Source: Alphaproteobacteria bacterium MarineAlpha12_Bin1 (GTDB lineage: Bacteria; Pseudomonadota; Alphaproteobacteria; UBA6615). From it: a stretch of 64,000 nt of DNA. Every line of letters begins with the position of its first letter. Position 1 is the first letter of the stretch. Where the stretch lies: contig PTJY01000001.1 of assembly GCA_002937505.1 (NCBI GenBank), forward strand, positions 248,001 through 312,000. Reading direction: 5' to 3'. The position numbers and the translations under genes are program-made. The notes below the pieces were generated by a model. That model had not been told where the DNA came from. It saw nothing but the letters and a program-made list of their open reading frames with translations, and did not search any database. Positions 1 through 8,914 of the stretch are shown piece by piece.

Positions 1-2075
1 CAGGTTTGACGGGGTTAAATGAAATCGAGATTCCAGGGGCTTTTAATAAAGAAAATAAAACACTTTATGAGCCAGATGTTTTGCGTGCTGCACTTGGACG
101 TCCTAGTCCTGATCGACTTTTAATAATCGCCCAGGCAAGAAGACTGGGCATGAGTCTTAGTGAAATAGAAAGGGTCACAAGATACGACAAGTGGTTTCTT
201 GAACAAATAGACAATATTGTACAAACCGAGAATCAAGTGATAGCCAACGGACTGCCGAATAGCTACGATGAGCTAATTAGCTTAAAGAAAATGGGTTTTT
301 CTGATGCCAGATTAGCGGAACTTAGTAAAGTGTCAGAAAAGAGTATTACAGAGCTCCGCCGATCGTTATCATTAAATCCTGTCTATAAAAGAGTGGACAC
401 CTGTGCAGCTGAGTTTTCGAGCCAAACGCCGTACCTTTATTCGACTTATGAAGGCAATTACAGCAACCCTGGTGAGTGTGAATCAAAACCTAACAATAAT
501 AAAAAAATAATTATTCTTGGTGGTGGGCCAAATCGCATCGGGCAAGGAATAGAGTTTGATTATTGCTGTGTCCATGCAGCATTTTCTCTTTCTGAAGCGG
601 GATACGAAACAATAATGATTAATTGTAACCCTGAGACTGTCTCGACTGATTACGACACCTCTGACCGGCTTTATTTCGAGCCTTTATCTGGAGAAGACGT
701 AATTGAAATTTGTAAGCTTGAGGAAACAAGAGGAGAATTACTAGGGGTTATTTTACAGCTAGGTGGACAGACCCCTCTTAACCTAGCAAAAGCTTTAGAA
801 GCTCAGAACATACCTATTCTGGGAACCTCCTCTGAATCGATTGATCTTTCAGAAGACAGAAAAAAATTCCAAAAACTGCTTCAAAAATTAAACTTTCTAC
901 AGCCTGAAAACGGTATAGCTGCAAGCAAAGAAGAGGCAATTTCAGTTGCTGAGGACCTATCTTACCCAATATTAATTCGACCATCATATGTTCTAGGCGG
1001 CCGAGCAATGGAGATAGTACATGATATCGAAAGTCTAGAAAAATACATTTCTGAAGCCGTTAATGTGTCAGGCGAAAGTCCAGTTTTGCTTGATAGCTTT
1101 CTACAAGAAGCAACCGAAGTTGATGTCGATATGCTTTGTGACAAAGAAGGAGATATATACATAGCCGGAATTATGGAACATATAGAAGAGGCGGGTATAC
1201 ATAGCGGAGATAGTGCTTGCGCCTTGCCCCCATTTAGCCTATCGGATGCAATTTTAGACAAAATACAAAAACAGGCTTCAGAATTAGCCAGAGCCCTTAA
1301 AGTGGTTGGGCTGATGAATATACAATTTGCAATTAAATCCGATGAAGTTTATTTCATAGAAGCTAACCCAAGAGCAAGCCGGACTGTTCCATTTGTGGCA
1401 AAAGCAACAGGAGTGCCAATAGCAAAAATTGCTGCAAGATTGATGACAGGAGAATTACTTTCTGAGTTTAAATTAGGCGAAGGGTTTCTAAAAACAGCCC
1501 CCAAACAAAATCACATTGCCGTTAAAGAAGCTGTTTTTCCATTCACTCGATTTCCTGGAGTTGATACAATTTTGGGTCCTGAAATGAAGTCAACCGGAGA
1601 AGTTATGGGTTTGGATGTAGACTTTGGTCACGCCTTTGCAAAATCACAGATTGCAGGAGGAAACCACGTGCCGGTAACAGGAAACGTGTTCATCTCAGTA
1701 AAAAATGGAGATAAAGACCAAACTACTGAGCTCGCTCGCCGCTTACTAGAAATGAACTTTAATATTTTGGCCACTAGAGGCACTGCAGACTATTTAACTA
1801 AACATGGAATAAAGGTTATGACTATAAATAAGGTATTAGAAGGGAGGCCTCATGTTGTGGATGCCATGACAAATAATGAAATAGACTTGGTCATAAATAC
1901 TACTGAAGGAAGTCAATCAATTTCAGATAGCTACAGCCTGCGCAGAACAGCGCTAACACAGGGAATTCCGTACTATACCACTATAGCTGGAGCTAGAGCA
2001 GCACTGATGGTAATTGAATCTTTGAACAGAAGAGGTCTTGATGTTGCGCCTTTACAATCATATTTTAATAACTAA
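1..2075 (+). CDS. carB: Carbamoyl-phosphate synthase large subunit, 3' part
   Basis: This is the C-terminal 690 or so residues of the ammonia-channelling synthetase that makes carbamoyl phosphate for arginine and pyrimidine synthesis. The reading frame is open through the left window edge. Compared with the roughly 1073-residue E. coli protein, about 385 N-terminal residues lie outside the window. Visible parts in order are the oligomerisation segment (with NPVYKRVDTCAAEF), the second ATP-grasp half opening with GGGPNRIGQGIEFDY near residue 162 of the visible part, the VLGGRAMEIV and EANPRASRTVPF motifs, and the C-terminal MGS-like allosteric domain (about the last 130 residues). The TTG at 6 is an internal codon, not a start. 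greA follows on the same strand, a common alphaproteobacterial order. Confidence 0.97.
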   Translation, partial: GLTGLNEIEIPGAFNKENKTLYEPDVLRAALGRPSPDRLLIIAQARRLGMSLSEIERVTRYDKWFLEQIDNIVQTENQVIANGLPNSYDELISLKKMGFSDARLAELSKVSEKSITELRRSLSLNPVYKRVDTCAAEFSSQTPYLYSTYEGNYSNPGECESKPNNNKKIIILGGGPNRIGQGIEFDYCCVHAAFSLSEAGYETIMINCNPETVSTDYDTSDRLYFEPLSGEDVIEICKLEETRGELLGVILQLGGQTPLNLAKALEAQNIPILGTSSESIDLSEDRKKFQKLLQKLNFLQPENGIAASKEEAISVAEDLSYPILIRPSYVLGGRAMEIVHDIESLEKYISEAVNVSGESPVLLDSFLQEATEVDVDMLCDKEGDIYIAGIMEHIEEAGIHSGDSACALPPFSLSDAILDKIQKQASELARALKVVGLMNIQFAIKSDEVYFIEANPRASRTVPFVAKATGVPIAKIAARLMTGELLSEFKLGEGFLKTAPKQNHIAVKEAVFPFTRFPGVDTILGPEMKSTGEVMGLDVDFGHAFAKSQIAGGNHVPVTGNVFISVKNGDKDQTTELARRLLEMNFNILATRGTADYLTKHGIKVMTINKVLEGRPHVVDAMTNNEIDLVINTTEGSQSISDSYSLRRTALTQGIPYYTTIAGARAALMVIESLNRRGLDVAPLQSYFNN

Positions 2076-2129
2076 TTACCACTAAGTTATGTAATAATCT
2101 AAAAACAAAAAAACTAGTAAGGTTTCGGA

Positions 2130-2135
2130 TATAAT
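2130..2135 (+). promoter_or_regulatory. Probable -10 box of greA
   Basis: A perfect TATAAT lies 42 bases before the greA start in the 102-base gap after carB. The expected -35 position (about 2107-2112) is only an A-run, so the promoter call rests on the -10 alone. It would give greA its own transcript independent of carB. Confidence 0.4.
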
Positions 2136-2177
2136 AATTTAGAACAAATTTTTAATTACAAAAGCCCAGATAATATT

Positions 2178-2651
2178 ATGGATAAAACACCTATGACCGC
2201 TGAAGGTCATGCTATTCTCCAGGATGAACTACGCAACTTAAAGTCTATTGAGAGACCAGCTGTTATAAAAGCAATAGCCGCTGCACGCGAGCATGGTGAC
2301 CTATCAGAAAATGCCGAATATCATGCAGCCCGTGAAAGACAAAGTTTCATAGAAGGAAGAATTGGTGAATTAGAAGACGCTAGCAAAAGGGCTGAGATTA
2401 TCGACACTGCAAAACTTAGTGGAAAAACCGCTCGTTTCGGAGCTAAGGTTAAACTATCCGATGAAGATACTGGAAATGAAACGACCTATCAACTCGTCGG
2501 CGAGTTCGAAGCGGATTTGAAAAAAAATAAAATTTCTATAGCTTCACCAATTGGAAAGGCATTAATTGGTAGATCTTCAGGTGATAGCGTGGAGGTTCAA
2601 ACACCAAATGGCATCCGATATTACGAAATTGTTTCGGTTAGGTTTAAATAA
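2178..2651 (+). CDS. greA: Transcription elongation factor GreA
   Basis: GreA enters the RNA polymerase secondary channel and stimulates cleavage of backtracked transcripts. The 157-residue length matches the family (E. coli 158). Residues 1-75 form the antiparallel coiled coil, whose tip carries DLSENAEY with the acidic residues D41 and E44 that position the catalytic magnesium. The C-terminal half is the globular FKBP-like domain, with [16 protein letters not shown] near residues 125-140. ATG start at 2178. The gene faces the Lrp-type gene convergently, with 34 bases between stops. Confidence 0.97.
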   Translation: MDKTPMTAEGHAILQDELRNLKSIERPAVIKAIAAAREHGDLSENAEYHAARERQSFIEGRIGELEDASKRAEIIDTAKLSGKTARFGAKVKLSDEDTGNETTYQLVGEFEADLKKNKISIASPIGKALIGRSSGDSVEVQTPNGIRYYEIVSVRFK

Positions 2652-2685
2652 AAAAAGTAAACTCAAATCATAAAAATAAACTTTT

Positions 2686-3201
2686 TTATGCCTTAGTCTC
2701 GTCTATAGGAACACCCGCCTGGTGTTTTGAAGTCCTTATAACTTGGAAGGTTTGTACGGTGGTAACATGCATGACACCTGTCAAACGCGTTGTAAGTTCA
2801 TTTTCATGATAAGTATTTTTTGCTACCATTCTTAACATAAAATCACCGCCACCTCTTATCATGTCGCACCTTCGCACTTCAGGCCATGAGCCCACTTCAG
2901 ATTCGAATTCGGCTAAAACTTCCCCTGCCTGACTATCGAGCCCTACTAATGCGTGGAAGGAAACCTCATAACCTAAAAGTTCTCCATCCAATTCTGCGTG
3001 ATAACCTTTTATAAAGCCAGCCGCTTCAAGTGACCGAACTCTACGTAAGCAAGGAGGTGCTGAAATCCCTGACAGACGCGACAGCTGTACATTGGTAATA
3101 CGACCATCATCACGTAAGTTACGCAGAATGCGTTTATCGATAGAATCGAGTTTAACTCTTTTCTTACTTTTCAGATCACTTTGATTAGAAATTGTCGTCA
3201 T
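2686..3201 (-). CDS. Lrp/AsnC family transcriptional regulator
   Basis: A feast/famine regulator of about 171 residues. The N-terminal winged helix-turn-helix covers roughly residues 20-75 (IDKRILRNLRDDGRITN, then the recognition helix around SGISAPPCLRRV). It is followed by a RAM-type ligand-binding domain with the typical RGGGDFMLRMVAKN strand. I place the start at the ATG at 3201 because GGGGAAA lies about nine bases upstream; the TTG two codons earlier is too close to it. The N-terminus is slightly extended and basic (KSKKRVK). Targets cannot be read from sequence. The gene is divergent from the ELM1-like gene across a 206-base AT-rich gap and may regulate it; that is inference. Confidence 0.9.
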   Translation of the reverse strand: MTTISNQSDLKSKKRVKLDSIDKRILRNLRDDGRITNVQLSRLSGISAPPCLRRVRSLEAAGFIKGYHAELDGELLGYEVSFHALVGLDSQAGEVLAEFESEVGSWPEVRRCDMIRGGGDFMLRMVAKNTYHENELTTRLTGVMHVTTVQTFQVIRTSKHQAGVPIDETKA

Positions 3202-3407
3202 GAACAATATTTCCCCAACAGATTTATAGAATAAATATAGACCAACATAGCAATTAAGTAACTTAATCGGATATATTTAATATCAATTGACATCTATGCA
3301 GATGCTACCAAATTGAAATAATATTTCAAATGAAACCATCCACCTAATTATTATTAAAAAGAGTTAATGTGTGTAATTCATCAAACTTAAACAAAAAATT
3401 AAACTCT
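3202..3407. promoter_or_regulatory. Divergent intergenic region, Lrp regulator / ELM1-like gene
   Basis: This 206-base AT-rich gap separates two divergent starts. It holds a short palindrome, AATTAAGTAACTTAAT at about 3251-3266, of a size compatible with a dimeric regulator, and a TTGACA at about 3287 on the plus strand with no convincing -10 at the right distance. No gene is visible. Confidence 0.3.
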
Positions 3408-4373
3408 ATGAAAACATGGATTCTCACTGATGGGCAGCGAGGTATGGTTAATCAATGCCTCGGTCTTACCTCTGCTTTGAACATCACTGCACTTTCAAAA
3501 GACATCAATTTAAATATCCCGTGGAAATGGCTGCCACCAGCATTAACTCCTAAACGGTTTTATATTATATCAGACCACACAAATTATATCTCACCTCCAT
3601 GGCCTGATTTACTTATTGCAACAGGCCGTAAATCGGTTGCTCCAGCATTAGCTGTTAAAAAAGCCAACAACGGGAATACTTTTTGTGTCCAAATCCAAAA
3701 TCCGGGGGCCTGTTATAAATATTTTGATACGGTTGTCGTTCCTTTTCACGACAAGATAGATGGAGGTAATGTAATTCGTACTTTGGGCTCACTACATGGC
3801 ATCACCCCAAAAGTGTTAGATCAAGCAAAACAGAGGTTTCTACACGAGATACACAGTTTACCAAAACCACTAGTAACCGTTTTGCTTGGCGGTAACAATT
3901 CGACTTATAAAATGAACAAAACCATCAGTCATAAAATAGCAAATGACTTATTAAATCTTTGCTCCACAAAAGGCTATGGACTAGCTATAAGTAGTTCTCC
4001 CCGAACTCCAGCAGACACAATAAACATAATAAAGGACAGGCTAACTGACAAAATTAATGAAAAAAAAGTTTTTTTTTGGTATGGAAACGGCCCTAACCCT
4101 TATATGAGTCTTCTTGCACATGCCGACGCTATACTGATTACAAGTGACTCTGTAAATATGATAAGCGAAGCTTCAGCCACAGGAAAACCAATTTCTGTAC
4201 TACATTTACCAAACGCTTCTAAGAAATTTGATAGATTTCACACAGTTATGGAACAAGCAGGCGTAACGCGGCCATTTACAGGAGATATAGAAAGCTGGTC
4301 TTATACAATACCTGATTATATGAAAGAGGTTGCGGCAGAAATTATAATTCGTATGGACAAATATATTGCATGA
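3408..4373 (+). CDS. ELM1-family protein (COG3660-like, DUF1022-type)
   Basis: About 321 residues resembling the family named after plant ELM1, a mitochondrial fission factor, which is widespread in alphaproteobacteria with unknown bacterial function. The N-terminus MKTWILTDGQRGMVNQCLGL is the family signature. Later come PDLLIATGRKS (about residues 66-76), VTVLLGGNN, and a C-terminal ILITSDSVNMISEASATGKPI segment that resembles the nucleotide-sugar site of GT-B glycosyltransferases. I chose the ATG at 3408; an in-frame GTG at 3369 would add 13 unconserved-looking residues. A run of eight A and nine T at 4060-4077 is a slippage-prone tract but the frame is intact. First gene of a plus-strand block reaching 7809. 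Confidence 0.85.
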   Translation: MKTWILTDGQRGMVNQCLGLTSALNITALSKDINLNIPWKWLPPALTPKRFYIISDHTNYISPPWPDLLIATGRKSVAPALAVKKANNGNTFCVQIQNPGACYKYFDTVVVPFHDKIDGGNVIRTLGSLHGITPKVLDQAKQRFLHEIHSLPKPLVTVLLGGNNSTYKMNKTISHKIANDLLNLCSTKGYGLAISSSPRTPADTINIIKDRLTDKINEKKVFFWYGNGPNPYMSLLAHADAILITSDSVNMISEASATGKPISVLHLPNASKKFDRFHTVMEQAGVTRPFTGDIESWSYTIPDYMKEVAAEIIIRMDKYIA

Positions 4374-4434
4374 AAATGCTTCCGTACACAAAATTGCTCT
4401 TTGCAATCCTCCTTACCCAGTCTAATAGAGAGTT

Positions 4435-5052
4435 ATGAACGCCCTAGACTTAAATGCAATCGAAACAGCTAAACCTATATTTGATCCTTTTGAACATGTG
4501 ATCGTTCCGGAGGTTATCTCTAAAACGCGCTTATCTTCAGTTATAGGTGAATTTCCTGAAGTAAATAAATCTGGTAGTTTTCCAGTTTCTGGTGTCAAAT
4601 GTGGACCAAATTTTGAAATTTTAATGAAAGAATTAAACTCTGAAACATTTGCTGAAAAAATAGGTTCTAAGCTTGGAATTGATTTATCTAACAAACCCAA
4701 AATGATTACAGTTAGAGGTTATTGCAGATCAAGTGATGGCAAAATACACACAGATTCGAAAGGAAAATTAGTCACAGTTCTAATATATCTTAATTCTTCT
4801 TGGCAAAAAGAAGGTGGCCGGTTAAGGCTGCTTTATAATAATCACGATATGGAAAATTTTGCCGCTGAAGTACCCCCTTATCAAGGCTCTATGGTAGCCT
4901 TCGCTTGTCATCCACATTCTTGGCACGGCCATCATTCATACGAAGGTGAAAGAAAGATGATTCAATTAAATTGGGTTGTTAATCGAAGTTACAAGGTACG
5001 TGAGGAACTAAGACATAGTATGTCTTCTCATTTCAAAAAGTTTTTCAGATAG
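4435..5052 (+). CDS. 2-oxoglutarate/Fe(II)-dependent oxygenase (prolyl-4-hydroxylase-like)
   Basis: A 205-residue cupin-fold oxygenase. The iron-binding facial triad is visible as HTD at residues 105-107 and a distal histidine in HSWHGHH (most likely H164). The 2-oxoglutarate-binding basic residue follows nine positions later in GERKMIQLNW (R173). A conserved GGRLRLL strand sits between them. This arrangement matches Fe(II)/2OG hydroxylases acting on proteins or small molecules; the substrate is unknown. The start has GAGAG six bases upstream. It lies 61 bases after the ELM1-like gene and 22 bases before the 662-aa gene, so co-transcription is likely. Confidence 0.85.
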   Translation: MNALDLNAIETAKPIFDPFEHVIVPEVISKTRLSSVIGEFPEVNKSGSFPVSGVKCGPNFEILMKELNSETFAEKIGSKLGIDLSNKPKMITVRGYCRSSDGKIHTDSKGKLVTVLIYLNSSWQKEGGRLRLLYNNHDMENFAAEVPPYQGSMVAFACHPHSWHGHHSYEGERKMIQLNWVVNRSYKVREELRHSMSSHFKKFFR

Positions 5053-5074
5053 CCCCTAAGCAAAGAGATTTTTC

Positions 5075-7063
5075 ATGGCTCTGAATATTCAAACTTTTAC
5101 TAATATGACTGGTGGGTTACCTTTCTTTAAGGCAGTTGGTCATCCCTATGCCTCAAATAAAATAAAAAGTATAATGGATGAACTAGGTAAAGATTGTCTA
5201 ATAGCAGTCTATGACCCACATGATCACGCTACGACATTCTCAGAAATACATCAACTTAGTCTCCTAAACATTGTCGGAGTATTTGTTCAGGATATCAAAG
5301 ATATAGGTAAAAAAACCCTAGGAAAAACAACAAGGCCTGTGACCGAAATTCAGTCTGTTGAATATGACGTCCTCTTTATAATCGCTTATGACACAGCAAA
5401 GCTAAAAAAAGATATTCTTAATCTCGTCCCTAAAGGGAAAAAGATTGTAACACTTGATGAAGCGAGAATAAAAGAAGAGTATATTAGCTATAAATCTAAG
5501 TACTTAGACCCACTAAATTTTGCAACTAATCTCGCATGGTTCCGTGATGAAAAGGGTGAAGGCAATAACCACCTTCACACCCGTCTGACAACGGCAAACT
5601 ATTGGAGCCGATATGGAGCAAATAATGTAACTTTGTGTCTTATACTATTTGATCAGAGCGGTTCCGTAATAGCGAACTGGGAACAACCCTTACCCACATC
5701 ACCATCAAGCATAATTATTGATAGCGCAGAGGTGAGAAATCGCTTTGGCCTGGATGATTTTAATGGTCAGCTTTTTATACACGCAGTTGGTATCAAAGGG
5801 CACGATAACTTAAAGTATGCTTTAGACATTTATGGGGCCTCTCCTGAGAGCCTATCATGTACACACGATGCAAATTCCTGGCCTGCCGATTTTTACGCTG
5901 GACTTCCTGCTCCCAATAATGATGAAAAAGTTATTTTATGGATTCAAAATAGCCATCCTTGTAAAATACCTCCAAAAACAATAAGCATAAATATTATGGG
6001 ACGAAATTCTTCCAAAGTGTTTTTAAACGAAGAAATTCCCCCTTATGCAACATACCCTCTGGATACTTCCAAGTTGCTTAATGATGCTAAGTGGCCCGAT
6101 CAAATAGAGATAAACGCCGGAAAATATTTTGTTCGCCCACGCTATGAAATTATTAAACAGAGGAAAGGGTTAACTTCTCAAAGGCGAGTGGCTCATGTAA
6201 ACATTGAGCGTACTGATTTAAAACCTGATCCAATGATTTCTAAAATTAGTAATTTTATGGGAAAAGGTTTCCTTTTGCCGGCCCCTGTATTACCGACAGA
6301 TAGATACAACTCTGTAATCCTACCAACACCAATGTCTACTTCACAAAACAAACTGCCAATTAAATTATATATTTATGATCAGGCTGGAACTGAAGTAGGG
6401 AGCCATGAATTTGGTGAAATAAAACGTTCAGAAAGCGTCTTCGTTGACGTTGGTCCAATAACTAGAGATAGTTTAAAGAATCAAGCTGGTCACATGGAAT
6501 TAGTGTATGACCATAAGTTTTCAACTGAAGCAGTAGATGGCTGGTTGCATGCTTTATTCCGGTATGAAGATAAGCTAACGGGCCATATAGCAGAATCTAG
6601 TTTTGGTAGCCATATATTCAATACTCTTTTAACATTGAACGGTGAACCGCAGTCTTACAGTGGCACTGCTCCGGGACTTTCTACAAGGTTGTTCCTTCGA
6701 ATTGCGCCTAACATGGGCCTCTATGAAATCGACAGTGGGGGAGATGGAGCTGATACTTTCTGTCATCTCATATATCCATCCTCAAATCCTTGGAATCCGT
6801 TCTCCGAAACTGAAATCATTTTAATTTCTGGCGACGGGGAAGAAATAGCAACGCGAAAAATAAGAATTGATTGTGGCGGATCAAATTATTGGCTTCTTTC
6901 TGAAATGTTTAGCAAAACTGAAAGAAGAAAAGCTTTCGGGTCCGATAATTCGACAGCTGGATACGTCGTCGTAAGAGATTCTACCTGTAGATTATTCGGT
7001 TATCACGGCCTCATAACCGTAAATAAGTCAGCTTTTAGTTTAGATCATATGTTCGGATTTTAA
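5075..7063 (+). CDS. Conserved-looking hypothetical protein, 662 aa, repeated beta-rich modules
   Basis: I do not recognise this protein. No signal peptide or membrane segment is evident, so it is probably cytoplasmic. Residues 1-150 alternate hydrophobic strands and helices (CLIAVYDPHD, VLFIIAYDT, KKIVTLDEA), suggesting a Rossmann-like domain. The remainder looks beta-rich and seems to repeat a module: LILFDQSGSVIANW (around residue 190), LYIYDQAGTEVGSHEF (around 435) and ILISGDGEEIATRK (around 585) occupy comparable places, each followed by a strand resembling SIIIDS or SVFVDV. It also carries WLHALFRYED and GYVVVRDSTCRLFGYHG near the C-terminus. It sits between the 2OG oxygenase and a hydrolase. 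No function is assigned. Confidence 0.75.
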   Translation: MALNIQTFTNMTGGLPFFKAVGHPYASNKIKSIMDELGKDCLIAVYDPHDHATTFSEIHQLSLLNIVGVFVQDIKDIGKKTLGKTTRPVTEIQSVEYDVLFIIAYDTAKLKKDILNLVPKGKKIVTLDEARIKEEYISYKSKYLDPLNFATNLAWFRDEKGEGNNHLHTRLTTANYWSRYGANNVTLCLILFDQSGSVIANWEQPLPTSPSSIIIDSAEVRNRFGLDDFNGQLFIHAVGIKGHDNLKYALDIYGASPESLSCTHDANSWPADFYAGLPAPNNDEKVILWIQNSHPCKIPPKTISINIMGRNSSKVFLNEEIPPYATYPLDTSKLLNDAKWPDQIEINAGKYFVRPRYEIIKQRKGLTSQRRVAHVNIERTDLKPDPMISKISNFMGKGFLLPAPVLPTDRYNSVILPTPMSTSQNKLPIKLYIYDQAGTEVGSHEFGEIKRSESVFVDVGPITRDSLKNQAGHMELVYDHKFSTEAVDGWLHALFRYEDKLTGHIAESSFGSHIFNTLLTLNGEPQSYSGTAPGLSTRLFLRIAPNMGLYEIDSGGDGADTFCHLIYPSSNPWNPFSETEIILISGDGEEIATRKIRIDCGGSNYWLLSEMFSKTERRKAFGSDNSTAGYVVVRDSTCRLFGYHGLITVNKSAFSLDHMFGF

Positions 7064-7077
7064 CGAGGAGAATTATT

Positions 7078-7809
7078 ATGGGCGAAAAGGAATCTTTGAT
7101 TAAAACTTCTGAAGGCGAGATGTATGCTTTTTCTGCTTGGCCAGAAGAAGATGGTCCTCATCCAGTAGTTATCATGTATATGGATGCTCCTGGCATCAGA
7201 GAAGAACTTAAAAATTTTGCAAGAAGATTTGCCTCAATGGGGTACTACACACTTTTACCTGATCTGTATTACAGGCTAGGTAATATTCGTTTTGACCTAA
7301 AAAACCGTAATGATAAAATGGGAGAAATGATATTTGCTGCATGGCATAGCCTACGCAATGATCTGGTGGCCAATGATACTTCGGCGATGTTAGACTTTTT
7401 GAATGAGGATCCTAACGCTTCTGATGGACCTATGGGTTGTGTTGGCTACTGCATGAGCGGGGCTTTTGTCGTCACCGTTGCAGGTTCGTTTCCAGATAGA
7501 TTTTCAGCTATTGCGTCTCTATATGGGGTTTGGATAGTTACAGACAAAGATGACTCACCTCATCTTCTGGCAGATAAATTCAGGGGAGAATTTTACTTGG
7601 CCTTTGCCGAACACGATCAATGGGTAGGGGATAATGTTATCCCAGACCTTCAGACTGCATTCACCAAAAACAAGATAAAATACGAAATAGAAACCTATCC
7701 CGGAACAGAACATGGTTATTCTTTCCCTGAACGCGATGTATATAACGAGGATGCAGCAGAAGCTACTTGGAAAAAAATAGAAAACCTCTATGCCCGTGTG
7801 CTTGGCTAA
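7078..7809 (+). CDS. Dienelactone hydrolase family protein
   Basis: A 243-residue alpha/beta hydrolase. The family triad is recognisable: nucleophile C125 in GYCMSG, aspartate D180 in AEHDQW and histidine H212 in TEHGYSF. Cysteine as nucleophile is diagnostic for dienelactone hydrolases rather than serine lipases. Early residues EGEMYAFSAWPEED and PDLYYRLG also fit. The start has an excellent GAGGAG eight bases upstream. It ends the block beginning with the ELM1-like gene and lies 14 bases after the 662-aa gene. Many members act on esters or lactones other than dienelactone, so the substrate here is open. Confidence 0.88.
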   Translation: MGEKESLIKTSEGEMYAFSAWPEEDGPHPVVIMYMDAPGIREELKNFARRFASMGYYTLLPDLYYRLGNIRFDLKNRNDKMGEMIFAAWHSLRNDLVANDTSAMLDFLNEDPNASDGPMGCVGYCMSGAFVVTVAGSFPDRFSAIASLYGVWIVTDKDDSPHLLADKFRGEFYLAFAEHDQWVGDNVIPDLQTAFTKNKIKYEIETYPGTEHGYSFPERDVYNEDAAEATWKKIENLYARVLG

Positions 7810-7923
7810 ATGATGCCACTAGTCTTTAGATAAACCTTTAAAACAAACTTTTCCACTATGTGAATTTTATTTCAAAGTGTTAAACAAAATACAAACTATC
7901 CGTTTATTCAGGAATCTTATTTT

Positions 7924-8883
7924 ATGTCAGAAACACATCACTCAAAAGTCATAATAATTGGTTCAGGGGCTGCTGGCTGTACAGCTGCAGTTTATGCTGC
8001 TAGAGCAAACCTTAAACCAATCATGATTAACGGCTTACAACCGGGAGGCCAACTTACTATAACAACAGATGTTGAAAACTTCCCAGGTTTTGCTGATCCC
8101 ATTCAGGGTCCCTGGCTGATGGAACAGATGGAAGCGCAGGCAAAAAATGTGGGCACTCACACGGTTAATGACGTGGTAGTTGATATTGATTTTGGAAGTA
8201 GACCATTTTCATGCCTATGTGACTCTGGAAATACATATACCGGTGATAGTTTAATAATTACCACAGGTGCGTCAGCAAAATGGCTTGGTTTAGAATCAGA
8301 ACAAAAATATAGCGGTTTTGGCGTTTCTGCCTGCGCGACTTGTGATGGTTTTTTTTATAGGGAAAAACCAGTAATGGTAATTGGAGGAGGAAATACCGCT
8401 GTTGAAGAAGCCCTTTTTCTAACTAACTTTGCCTCCAAAGTAACGTTAGTTCACAGACGCAAAGAACTACGTGCAGAAAAAATTATGCAGGATAGGCTAT
8501 TTACAAATAATAAAATTAATGTTGTTTGGGATTCTGTATTAGAAGAAGTGTTAGGGAGTGAAGATCCCCTAGGTGTAACTGGAGCAAAAATTCGTAATAC
8601 GAACACTAATGAACTATCAGAGATTCAGGTTGACGGAATTTTCATTGCAATAGGCCATGACCCTAACACTTCCCTATTTAAGGGCCATTTAGAAATGGAT
8701 AAGGAAGGCTACTTAATTACAGCCCCTGATAGCACGGCGTCCAACATTCCAGGAGTTTTCGCAGCAGGTGATGTTAAGGATAAGATATACAGACAGGCGG
8801 TTACAGCCGCCGGAATGGGTTGTATGGCAGCACTTGAAGCAGAGAAGTATCTCGCCATGAAGGAACATAAAATTGGCAAATAA
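7924..8883 (+). CDS. trxB: Thioredoxin-disulfide reductase
   Basis: NADPH-dependent FAD flavoenzyme that keeps thioredoxin reduced in the cytoplasm. At 319 residues it has the usual bacterial length. The FAD site GSGAAG is at residues 13-18, the redox-active CATC at 137-140 followed by DG, the NADPH site GGGNTAVEEA near 154-163, and the second FAD-binding segment GVFAAGDV near 278-285. The ATG at 7924 follows a 114-base gap that probably carries its promoter. The LysR gene is 31 bases downstream, an arrangement I remember from other alphaproteobacteria. Confidence 0.97.
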   Translation: MSETHHSKVIIIGSGAAGCTAAVYAARANLKPIMINGLQPGGQLTITTDVENFPGFADPIQGPWLMEQMEAQAKNVGTHTVNDVVVDIDFGSRPFSCLCDSGNTYTGDSLIITTGASAKWLGLESEQKYSGFGVSACATCDGFFYREKPVMVIGGGNTAVEEALFLTNFASKVTLVHRRKELRAEKIMQDRLFTNNKINVVWDSVLEEVLGSEDPLGVTGAKIRNTNTNELSEIQVDGIFIAIGHDPNTSLFKGHLEMDKEGYLITAPDSTASNIPGVFAAGDVKDKIYRQAVTAAGMGCMAALEAEKYLAMKEHKIGK

Positions 8884-8914
8884 AGACACTATCAGTCCGG
8901 GAAACAAATAAACC

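Noticed and set aside
2650-2690. A/T-rich inverted repeat between greA and the Lrp-type gene as a bidirectional terminator
   Set aside because: The stem is nearly all A-T pairs with a wide loop, so it is not a convincing intrinsic terminator.
4376-4438. Twenty-codon frame (hydrophobic, starting MLPYTK) between the ELM1-like gene and the 2OG oxygenase, overlapping the next start in ATGA
   Set aside because: No ribosome binding site before its ATG and nothing else to support it; likely chance, although the overlap is suggestive of coupling.
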